Shown here: piece after piece, positions 6,863 to 12,814 of the stretch
Numbering within the stretch: position 1 is the stretch's first letter
Layout: each line of letters begins with the position of its first letter
Source: CAJCIY01 sp036379355
GTDB lineage: Bacteria > Actinomycetota > Actinomycetes > Mycobacteriales > CAJCIY01
DNA length: 21,203 bases
Reading direction: 5' to 3'
Assembly (NCBI GenBank): GCA_036379355.1
Contig: DASVGV010000132.1
Location: forward strand, 1-21,203
Made by a program: the position numbers and the translations under genes
Notes under the pieces: model-generated
The model's input: only the letters and a program-made list of their open reading frames with translations
Databases searched by the model: none
Told to the model about the DNA's origin: nothing

Positions 6863-8412
6863 AGGCGGAAGCCGGTGTCGTTCGGAAGCACGTCGGTGTC
6901 CATCTGCGCCTTCTGCAGCTGTCCCGAGTAGTCCCAGTTCATCGACTGCCAGCGGGTGAACTGGTCCAGCACCCAGACGCCGCTCTGGCGGGCCCCGTTT
7001 CCCGAGTTTCCGTTGCCGCCGAAGGGAAGGTGCGCCTCCGCACCCGAGGTCGAGTTGTTCACCGACACCATTCCGGCGGACACGTCCGCGCGAAACCTGA
7101 ACACGGTCTTCGGATCGTCCGAGTAGATCGCGGCCGACAGCCCGTACCCGTGGCCGTTCGCGAGCTCGACCATCTCGTCGAACGTCGAGAACGTCATGAC
7201 ACCGACCATCGGACCGAACGTCTCGGTCCGGTAGATCGCATCGGTGCGCCGTACCCCGTCGACGATCGTCGGATGCATGAACAGCCCTGCCTCCGGGTCT
7301 CCGACGAACCCACCGCGGGGGTTGCGCGCCGTGATGCGCCCGCGACCGGTGGATCCGAGCACGACGTGGTGCGGCTGGATCAGGGTCTCGAGGTACGTCT
7401 CGAACTGGGCGGCGAACTTCTCGCCCAGCATCGGCCCGTAGAGAACCTTCTCGTTCGGGTCTCCGATCGGGGCGGACTCCACGGCAGCGGCAAAGCGGTG
7501 GAGGAACTCGTCGTGCACGGACTCGTGCACGAGCACCGTGCCGAGCGAGGTGCAGCGCTGTCCGGCCGTGCCGAACCCGGAGAACAGCGCCCCCTCCACG
7601 GCGAGGTCGAGGTGCGCATCGGGCATGACCACGAGGGGGTTCTTGCCGCCGAGCTCGAGGCACGGTTGCTGCAGGTGCCGGCCACAAAGAGCGCCGATCT
7701 CCCGGCCCACCGCGGACGAGCCGGTGAACCCGACCTTGTCCACCAGGCCCAGGTCCAGGGCCCGCTCCAGGCCGGCGTACGTCTGCGCCCCGTCCGCCTG
7801 CACCATCTGGAGCACACCGGCCGGCACCCCACCGGCATGGAAGATCCGGGCCAACGCGTCGCCGAGCGCCGCGGCATACTCCGCCGGCTTCCAGACCACC
7901 GCGTTGCCGGTCAGCAGCGCGGGCACCAGGTACCAGGACGGCACCGCCACCGGGAAGTTCCCCGCGGTAATGACGGCGGCGACGCCGACCGGGACCCGGA
8001 ACGTGAACAAGTTCTTGTCGCGCATCTCGCTGGGCACGGTCTGCCCGTAGAGCCGCCGCCCCTCGCCGAGGAAGAAGTCGCAGGTGTCGATGATCTCTTG
8101 GACCTCGCCGAGCGACTCGGGAAGGGGCTTGCCGACCTCGTCGGTGACCAGTTGTGCGAGGGCCTCCTTGTTGGCCTCCACCAGCCGGCCGACCTGCGCC
8201 ACGACCCGTCCCCGAACCGGCGCCGGCACGCTCGCCCAGCCCGGCTGCGCAGCCCTCGCTCGGCGCGCCGCGTCGACGAACGTGGCGGCGTCGCCGAGCC
8301 GTACCTCGGCGACGACCTCACTCAGCCGGGCCGGGTTCGTCGAGACGAACGTGCCGCCGCGCGCGTCCTGTGCCGAGCTGCCGTCGAGCAGCGAGGAGAT
8401 GACTCGAGTCAC
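6859..8412 (-). CDS. NAD(P)-dependent aldehyde dehydrogenase, probably in lysine degradation
   Basis: A 517-residue aldehyde dehydrogenase. Visible active-site elements are N152 in ITAGNFPVAVPSWY, K175 in VVWKPAEYA, the general base E253 in LELGGKNPLVV and the nucleophile C287 in GTAGQRCTSLG; ETFGPMVGVMTF and the C-terminal LPFGGNGNSGNGARQSG follow. The GTG start has an AGGAAGG ribosome binding site at 8418-8424, 5 nt upstream. It is the second gene after lat, 28 bp downstream on the same strand, so the likely substrate is the lat product, 2-aminoadipate 6-semialdehyde (or its cyclic form piperideine-6-carboxylate), giving 2-aminoadipate. Its C-terminus does not look like the ALDH7/Pcd type as I remember it, so glutarate semialdehyde or another aldehyde is also possible. 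Confidence 0.9.
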   Translation of the reverse strand: MTRVISSLLDGSSAQDARGGTFVSTNPARLSEVVAEVRLGDAATFVDAARRARAAQPGWASVPAPVRGRVVAQVGRLVEANKEALAQLVTDEVGKPLPESLGEVQEIIDTCDFFLGEGRRLYGQTVPSEMRDKNLFTFRVPVGVAAVITAGNFPVAVPSWYLVPALLTGNAVVWKPAEYAAALGDALARIFHAGGVPAGVLQMVQADGAQTYAGLERALDLGLVDKVGFTGSSAVGREIGALCGRHLQQPCLELGGKNPLVVMPDAHLDLAVEGALFSGFGTAGQRCTSLGTVLVHESVHDEFLHRFAAAVESAPIGDPNEKVLYGPMLGEKFAAQFETYLETLIQPHHVVLGSTGRGRITARNPRGGFVGDPEAGLFMHPTIVDGVRRTDAIYRTETFGPMVGVMTFSTFDEMVELANGHGYGLSAAIYSDDPKTVFRFRADVSAGMVSVNNSTSGAEAHLPFGGNGNSGNGARQSGVWVLDQFTRWQSMNWDYSGQLQKAQMDTDVLPNDTGFRL

Positions 8413-8440
8413 GAAAGGCCTTCCTACCCAGGGGATCTCG

Positions 8441-9787
8441 TCAGAGCGACTGCAGGACGGAGCGAACCTTGTCCAGCGCCAGGACGAGCTCCTCGTCCGT
8501 GACCGTGAGGGCGGGGCGCCAGCGCACCGAGTCGCGCCCGCAACCCAGGAGGAACAGCGACTCGTCCTCCCGGCACCGGCGCAGCACCTCGTCCCGCACC
8601 GCGCCGGACGGCAGGCTGAATGCGCACATCAGGCCGCGGCCGCGCGCGTTGCTCACCAGGTCGGGGAACTCGCGTTCAAGATTTCGGAGCCCGTCCTGCA
8701 GGTGCGCGCCGCGGGCCGCGGCGGCCGCGACGAGCCGCTCGGCCTCGATGACCTCGAGGATGCCGCGGGCACGGACCATGTCGGCGAGGTTGCCGCCCCA
8801 GGTGGAGTTGAGGCGAGACGAGACCGCGAAGACGTTGTCCCGGACGAGGTCGACGCGGCGCCCGGCCATGACGCCGCAGACCTGCGTCTTCTTCCCGAAC
8901 GCGACGACGTCCGGCTCGAGGCCCAGCTGCTGGAAAGCCCAGGTAGACCCCGTGAGGCCGCAGCCGGTCTGCACCTCGTCCAGGACGAACAGCGCGTCGT
9001 ACGTGTGGCAGAGGTCCTGCATCGCCTGGAGGTACTCCGGCCGCAGATGCCGATCGCCGCCCTCACCCTGGATGGGTTCGGCGATGAAGCAGGCGATGTC
9101 GTGCGGGTGCGTCTCGAACGCGGCGCGCGCCTGCGCGAGGGAGGTGGCCTCGGCCCGCTCGACGTCGGCCAGGTGCTCCTCGAGTGGGAAGGCCACGGCG
9201 GGGGAGTCGATACGCGGCCAGTCGAACTGGGGGAACCGAGCCGTCTTGATCGGCTCGGTGTTGGTGAGCGAGAGGGTGTAGCCGGTACGCCCGTGGAACG
9301 CGTGCCGCAGGTGCAGCACCTTCGTGCCCAGAGCGGGATCGCGACCCGCGGCCTCGTTGCGGCGCGACTTCCAGTCGAACGCGACCTTGAGCGCGTTCTC
9401 GACGGCAGGGCCGCCGCCCTCGATGAAGAACAGGTGCGGCAGGTCGGGTACGCCGAGGACACGGGCGAACGTGTCGACGAACCGGGCCATCTCGACCGTG
9501 TACACGTCGGAGTTGGACACCTTCGTCCGCGCCGCCCGCTCGAGGTCACCGCGCAGGTCGGGGTTCTCGGTCAGAGCGGGATGGTTCATGCCCAGGGCGC
9601 CGGAGGCGAAGAACGTGAACATGTCCAGGTAGCGGCGCCCGTCGCGGGCGTCCACGAGCCACGACCCCTGCGACCGCGCGAGGTCGAGGACCAGGTCGTA
9701 GCCGTCGACCAGCAGATGGCGGCTCAAGGACGTGCGTACAGCCTGGGGGTCCACGGCCGAGCGGGGGAGGACAGCGGTGCTGCTCAT
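8441..9787 (-). CDS. lat: L-lysine 6-transaminase (lysine epsilon-aminotransferase)
   Basis: A 448-residue class III PLP aminotransferase that moves the epsilon-amino group of lysine to 2-oxoglutarate, giving 2-aminoadipate 6-semialdehyde and glutamate. The PLP-binding lysine is K300 in VVAFGKKTQVCGVMAGRR, a sequence typical of Lat; the M. tuberculosis enzyme, as I recall, has the same length within a residue and its lysine at the same number. Other blocks are MFTFFASGALGMNHP, FIEGGGPAVENALKVA, HAFHGRTGYTLSLTNT, the IAEPIQGEGGD segment and the LDEVQTGCGLTG site that contacts the cofactor ring. The ATG at 9787 begins the family N-terminus (MSSTAVLP); longer readings add a basic non-family tail. 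It leads a two-gene operon with the aldehyde dehydrogenase. A -10-like TATCCT lies 17 nt upstream of the ATG, giving a very short leader. Confidence 0.95.
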   Translation of the reverse strand: MSSTAVLPRSAVDPQAVRTSLSRHLLVDGYDLVLDLARSQGSWLVDARDGRRYLDMFTFFASGALGMNHPALTENPDLRGDLERAARTKVSNSDVYTVEMARFVDTFARVLGVPDLPHLFFIEGGGPAVENALKVAFDWKSRRNEAAGRDPALGTKVLHLRHAFHGRTGYTLSLTNTEPIKTARFPQFDWPRIDSPAVAFPLEEHLADVERAEATSLAQARAAFETHPHDIACFIAEPIQGEGGDRHLRPEYLQAMQDLCHTYDALFVLDEVQTGCGLTGSTWAFQQLGLEPDVVAFGKKTQVCGVMAGRRVDLVRDNVFAVSSRLNSTWGGNLADMVRARGILEVIEAERLVAAAAARGAHLQDGLRNLEREFPDLVSNARGRGLMCAFSLPSGAVRDEVLRRCREDESLFLLGCGRDSVRWRPALTVTDEELVLALDKVRSVLQSL

Positions 9788-9804
9788 GCCTTCAAGCGTA
9801 CCGG

Positions 9805-9813
9805 AGGATATCC
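9805..9813 (-). promoter_or_regulatory. Candidate lat -10 element overlapping a GGATATCC palindrome
   Basis: On the minus strand TATCCT (9810-9805) is a good TANNNT -10 hexamer about 17 nt before the lat ATG. It overlaps the perfect 8-bp palindrome GGATATCC (9806-9813), and GTAC lies close on both sides (near 9798-9801 and 9814-9818). A regulator bound here would block the promoter. A clear -35 element is not visible. Confidence 0.4.
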
Positions 9814-9914
9814 CGTACAGAGTGGATGTGGCCGGATGATTTCCGGTTTCGTCCGGACGGCTGCGGGGGAGCGGTGGGCCCGTCCGGCGTGTCCGCGGCG
9901 ACACGCCGATCCGA

Positions 9915-9930
9915 CGTGATCCACGTCACG
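9915..9930. promoter_or_regulatory. CRP/FNR-family-like binding site upstream of lat
   Basis: CGTGA-TCCACG-TCACG matches the GTGA-N6-TCAC core of the CRP/GlxR family operator (TGTGA-N6-TCACA). It lies 128-143 nt upstream of the lat start and about 56 nt upstream of the candidate forward promoter at 9986. This distance from lat suits an activator or a distant repressor site. It could also serve the forward transcript. Confidence 0.5.
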
Positions 9931-9985
9931 TCGAGGTCCCGTCGCTGACCTGCACGAACACCCAAACGACCAGGTCAGCGAAGGG

Positions 9986-10016
9986 TTGACACCACCGCGG
10001 TGACGCCCGGTAACCT
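9986..10016 (+). promoter_or_regulatory. Candidate forward sigma-70-type promoter
   Basis: A perfect -35 TTGACA (9986-9991) and a TANNNT-type TAACCT (10011-10016) are separated by 19 bp, slightly longer than the usual 17-18. Transcription would begin near 10023 and run through about 390 nt of non-coding sequence before ppm1. It is the best promoter-like sequence in the long intergenic region. Confidence 0.45.
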
Positions 10017-10413
10017 CCCGCGCGTCGTTCGGTTGGACGGTAGCGAGGCTCTCGATACGGCCCCTCCCGAGCCGGCGCGTACGGGTGTGATCGGCCGTGT
10101 CCCCAGGCCCGCCCGCGCACGCCGGTGCCAGGCTCGGGACCGCGGGTTGCAGCCGGGAGGGACCCCTCGCGCCGTGCGCCGAAGGACACGGTCCGGGGCC
10201 GACCCGGGCGCCCAGTAGACAACGGCTCCACGCCGGTCGCCAGCCGGCACGGACGTCGGTCCGAAGGGCGCCCGGGTCAGGCGCCCCCACGGGACCGGCA
10301 CGACACCGGCGGCCGGGGACCGGTATCCGGGCGGGGTCGGCCAGGTTGGTCGGGCAGACTGGTCGCCACAGCCGCGGACGCGGGGTCCGGGCCGGCGGAG
10401 GGCAGGGCGACCG
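10017..10413 (+). other. Hairpin-rich non-coding stretch ahead of ppm1 (candidate leader or small RNA)
   Basis: About 400 bp without a convincing gene; open frames here code for low-complexity Arg/Pro/Gly sequence. Several strong pairings are visible: a long-range 8-bp stem CCCGAGCC (10066-10073) with GGCTCGGG (10131-10138); GCCGG with CCGGC near 10232-10247; and a two-tier hairpin in which CGGTCC (10257-10262) pairs with GGACCG (10292-10297) and, inside it, GGGCGCC (10266-10272) pairs with GGCGCCC (10280-10286) around a 7-nt loop. I do not recognise it as RNase P RNA, tmRNA, SRP RNA or a known riboswitch. It could be a structured 5' leader of ppm1 or an independent small RNA. High GC makes some stems likely by chance. 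Confidence 0.35.
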
Positions 10414-11163
10414 GTGACGGACACGGGCGAGCGCCCGCTCGGGCGGGTGCTCGTGTGCATCCCCACGTACGACGAGCGCGAGACGCTGCCGCGCACGGTG
10501 CAGCGCCTGCGTACAGCGGTTCCCGAAGCGGACGTCCTCGTCCTCGACGACGCCAGCCCCGACGGGACGGGCCAGGTCGCCGACGCGCTCGCCGTGGACG
10601 ACCCGGCCGTCCATGTCCAGCACCGCCCCGGCAAGGCCGGGCTCGGCACGGCGTACGTCGCCGGCTTCGGCTGGGCCCTTGCCGCCGGCTACGACGTGAT
10701 CGTCGAGATGGATGCGGACGGCAGCCACCAGCCCGAGGAGCTGCCGCGGCTGCTGGCCGCGCTGCGCGGGGCGGACCTGGTCCTGGGCAGCCGCTGGGTG
10801 GCGGGCGGCGAGGTGCGCAACTGGCCGCGGTCGCGCTTGCTGCTGTCGCGTGCGGGCAACCTGTTCACCCGGGCGATGCTCGACGTGCCGCTGGGGGACA
10901 TGACCGGCGGCTACCGCGCGTACCGGCGCGAGGTGCTGGAGAAGATCGACCTCGCCGCCGTCGCCTCGCAGGGGTACTGCTTCCAGGTGGACCTCGCGTG
11001 GAACGCCCTCCGAGCCGGTTTCCGCGTGGTCGAGGTCCCGATCACGTTCGTGGAGCGCGAGACGGGCTATTCCAAGATGAGCCGCGCGATCGTCGCCGAG
11101 GCACTCGTCAGCGTCACCCGATGGGGGATCGCCGAGCGGACCCGCCGCCTGCGCGGACGATGA
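10414..11163 (+). CDS. ppm1: Polyprenol monophosphomannose synthase (GT2 family)
   Basis: A 249-residue family 2 glycosyltransferase of the Dpm1/Ppm1 type, which moves mannose from GDP-mannose to a polyprenyl phosphate at the cytoplasmic face of the membrane; the product feeds mannolipid synthesis and protein O-mannosylation. Visible motifs are the nucleotide-binding start RVLVCIPTYDERETLP (11-26), VLDDASPDGT (43-52), GLGTAYVAGF (77-86), the metal-binding D100-x-D102 in EMDADGSHQPEEL, GSRWVAGG and the acceptor-site region GDMTGGYRAYRREVL (161-175). There are no C-terminal membrane segments, as in the short Dpm1 form, and no fused acyltransferase domain is present. The GTG start has GGAGGG at 10397-10402, 11 nt upstream. 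fxsA follows after 13 bp; ppm1, fxsA and rbpA are also neighbours in mycobacteria (recalled). Confidence 0.9.
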   Translation: MTDTGERPLGRVLVCIPTYDERETLPRTVQRLRTAVPEADVLVLDDASPDGTGQVADALAVDDPAVHVQHRPGKAGLGTAYVAGFGWALAAGYDVIVEMDADGSHQPEELPRLLAALRGADLVLGSRWVAGGEVRNWPRSRLLLSRAGNLFTRAMLDVPLGDMTGGYRAYRREVLEKIDLAAVASQGYCFQVDLAWNALRAGFRVVEVPITFVERETGYSKMSRAIVAEALVSVTRWGIAERTRRLRGR

Positions 11164-11176
11164 GCGGGCCGCACCG

Positions 11177-11653
11177 GTGATCGGGCCCCTGGTCGCGGCG
11201 CTGATCGTCGCGGAGATCGTCGCCTTCGTCGCGGTCGCGCACGCCACGTCCTGGTCGATCGCCGTGCTGCTCCTGTTCGCCACGTCGGTCGTAGGCGGGT
11301 CGCTCGCCCGCCGGACCGCGGTGAGCGCGTTCCGGCGACTGGGAGAGGCTCGACGCACCGGCGAGACCCCGTCGGACGCGACCGTCGCGGACAGCGCGGT
11401 CGCGCTGGCCGGATCGGTGCTGCTGGTCCTGCCCGGCTTCGTCACCGACGCGCTGGGCCTCGCCATGGTGTTCCGGCCGAGCCGCCGGCTGCTGCGGCGG
11501 GTGGTCGGGCGCCGGCTGGCCGCGCGCGTCCTTCGCCGCGGCGTGCGGGTGCGTCCCGGCCGCCGGGACAGGCGCCGCCCCCCGCCAGCCGGCGGCCATG
11601 ACGTCATCGAGGGTTCCCTCGACGACGGTCCGGACAGCACGACGCCGCGCTGA
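11177..11653 (+). CDS. fxsA: FxsA family membrane protein
   Basis: A 158-residue membrane protein of the FxsA family (named for suppression of F exclusion of phage T7 in E. coli; the normal role is unclear). Two membrane segments lie near the N-terminus (about residues 4-24 and 27-45), and a third hydrophobic region carries the family motif LLVLPGFVTDALGL (about 82-95). The C-terminal 60 residues are strongly basic (RRLLRRVVGRR onward) and end in an acidic tail, probably cytoplasmic. The start is GTG. It follows ppm1 by 13 bp in the same operon and converges on rbpA; its stop codon lies inside the loop of the terminator hairpin between them. Confidence 0.88.
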   Translation: MIGPLVAALIVAEIVAFVAVAHATSWSIAVLLLFATSVVGGSLARRTAVSAFRRLGEARRTGETPSDATVADSAVALAGSVLLVLPGFVTDALGLAMVFRPSRRLLRRVVGRRLAARVLRRGVRVRPGRRDRRRPPPAGGHDVIEGSLDDGPDSTTPR

Positions 11654-11675
11654 CCATCGGGTCGGCGCGGCGTCG
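11640..11675. terminator. Bidirectional terminator between fxsA and rbpA
   Basis: CGACGCCGCGC (11640-11650) and GCGCGGCGTCG (11665-11675) form a perfect 11-bp stem with a 14-nt loop. The left arm is the last coding bases of fxsA and the loop holds its TGA. Being symmetric, it can end transcripts of fxsA and of rbpA, whose stop lies 12 nt to the right. Confidence 0.7.
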
Positions 11676-11686
11676 GAGGACTGCGG

Positions 11687-12049
11687 TCAGGCGGACCGGC
11701 GGCGGGTTCGGGTCGAGCCCCCGTCGCCGCGCACCTCGGCGAGGCGCTCGTCGAGCAGGATCTGCAGCTCGGCAGTGCTGCGCCGCTCGAGCAGCATGTC
11801 CCAGTGGGTGCGGACGGGCTTCGTCGGCTTCGGCTCCGGCGGGACCGCGTTGGTCGCCTCGCTGGGGGAGCCGCACGTCGGGCAGTCCCACCGCGCTGGT
11901 AGGTCTGCCTCCTCGGCGAACGGAATCTCGAAGTGGTGACCGCGCAGGCAGTCGAACGCCACGCGGACGCGCGGCGCGGGTGCCTGCGAACGCTCGTTCT
12001 CGTACGACACGGAGCCCAGACGGCTACCTCGCAGAACGCGATCGGCCAT
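11687..12049 (-). CDS. rbpA: RNA polymerase-binding protein RbpA
   Basis: A 120-residue actinobacterial transcription factor that binds the RNA polymerase beta' subunit and the principal sigma factor and stabilises the open promoter complex. The N-terminal MADRVLRGSRLGSVSYE is the family start. The core holds C34, H38, C56 and C59, which I recall as the zinc ligands of the Streptomyces protein, and the sigma-interacting C-terminal region begins with KPVRTHWDMLLERRS (about 78-92). The ATG has a near-perfect AGGAGGA ribosome binding site (12054-12060). An exact sigma-R type promoter lies 86 nt upstream, so induction by disulfide stress is expected, as reported for Streptomyces rbpA. The 8-residue basic tail TRTRRRSA ends the protein. 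Confidence 0.97.
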   Translation of the reverse strand: MADRVLRGSRLGSVSYENERSQAPAPRVRVAFDCLRGHHFEIPFAEEADLPARWDCPTCGSPSEATNAVPPEPKPTKPVRTHWDMLLERRSTAELQILLDERLAEVRGDGGSTRTRRRSA

Positions 12050-12134
12050 GGGGTCCTCCTCGGGCTGGTGCTACACAGGCAGCGATGTCGATCTCGGCCG
12101 CCGCCTCGGCTGACATGAGTGGTACGCAGGGTGA

Positions 12135-12160
12135 AACGAGGCGGTTCACCGGAGGATTCC
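12135..12160 (-). promoter_or_regulatory. Sigma-R (SigH)-type promoter of rbpA
   Basis: Read on the minus strand, GGAAT (12160-12156) and GTT (12137-12135) are separated by exactly 18 nt, the published consensus for Streptomyces sigma-R (GGAAT-N18-GTT). The expected transcription start is near 12128, giving a leader of about 80 nt before the rbpA ATG. It agrees with rbpA being a known sigma-R target. Confidence 0.75.
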
Positions 12161-12199
12161 CCGTTCAGCAACGTCTCACGCGCAGGTCATACTGCGGCG

Positions 12200-12682
12200 G
12201 TGGCTCCGGACCGCGAGGCGCCCGGCGACCGGCGCGCGGGTCGGGTCCGAAATGTCCGACCTCGCGACCGGTTGGGCCGGCCGTTGCCGTACGGCTCACC
12301 GGGCGTGCCGCCGCTCGTGACGGGCGTCCGGCGGACTCCGGACCAGACCCTGACCGAAGCGCAGCGCTTGCTGGACGCGGGGCTGGTGTTCCAGGCACAC
12401 GAGGTCCTGGAGGACGCGTGGAAGGCCGCCGGGTCCGGCGAGCGGGACCTGTGGCGCGGCCTGGCCCAGCTGGCGGTCGGTCTCACGCACGCCGCCCGCG
12501 GAAACCCACGTGGCGCGATCACGGTGCTGTCCCGCGGCGCGGCGGTCCTCGGTGAACATCCCGATCCCGGTGCGTACGGGCTGGACGTCCCGGCGCTGGT
12601 CGCCTGGACCGACCGCGCCGTCGCCGACGTCCGGTCCGGGCGCGCGATCGGGGCACCGCTGCGGCTGCGACCCGGACGGTGA
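12200..12682 (+). CDS. DUF309 family protein
   Basis: A 160-residue protein of the DUF309 family, a small helical domain of unknown function. The core motif FQAHEVLEDAWKAA (64-77, with H67, E68 and W74) and ERDLWRGLAQLAVGLTHAARGN (81-102) are typical. Upstream, RVRNVRPRDRLGRPLPYG (15-32) is the usual actinobacterial N-terminal segment. I chose the GTG at 12200; an in-frame GTG at 12119 would add 27 residues, but those bases carry the rbpA promoter on the other strand. No good ribosome binding site is visible. It is divergent from rbpA and followed by the epimerase-like gene after 132 bp. Start confidence is low; family confidence is high. Confidence 0.85.
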   Translation: MAPDREAPGDRRAGRVRNVRPRDRLGRPLPYGSPGVPPLVTGVRRTPDQTLTEAQRLLDAGLVFQAHEVLEDAWKAAGSGERDLWRGLAQLAVGLTHAARGNPRGAITVLSRGAAVLGEHPDPGAYGLDVPALVAWTDRAVADVRSGRAIGAPLRLRPGR

Positions 12683-12715
12683 CTGCCCTCTCGGCTCCAC
12701 TCGGGAGTATCGCCG

Positions 12716-12729
12716 ATAATGTGCATTAT
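12716..12729. promoter_or_regulatory. AT-rich palindromic operator candidate
   Basis: ATAATG-TG-CATTAT is a perfect 6-bp inverted repeat with a 2-bp spacer, followed by another CATTA half-site (12732-12736). It stands out as AT-rich in a roughly 70% GC region and lies 86-99 bp upstream of the epimerase-like gene. GATAAT inside it resembles a -10 element, so a dimeric regulator (for example MarR-, GntR- or TetR-like) bound here could control the promoter. Confidence 0.45.
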
Positions 12730-12814
12730 GTCATTACGCGAGAACGAGCGGGGTGCGAGAGCATGGGTCGGTCGGCTCCCCCGACCGGCCACATGACGCA
12801 GAGAGGACCCGCTC

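Noticed and set aside
9926..10231. Small minus-strand open frame (101 codons) in the long intergenic region
   Set aside because: Arg/Gly/Pro-rich with no hydrophobic core or motif and no ribosome binding site; the region is better explained as non-coding.
10017..10413. RNase P RNA, tmRNA, SRP RNA or a named riboswitch
   Set aside because: I looked for the conserved cores I can recall of these RNAs and found none, so the stretch is reported only as structured and unassigned.
10097..10417. Plus-strand open frame (106 codons) ahead of ppm1
   Set aside because: Low-complexity translation, and it runs across the strong hairpin at 10257-10297 and into the ppm1 start.
9784..12171. A 795-codon open frame on the minus strand spanning ppm1, fxsA and rbpA
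   Set aside because: It overlaps three well-supported genes, and its sequence is low-complexity Arg/Pro/Ser.
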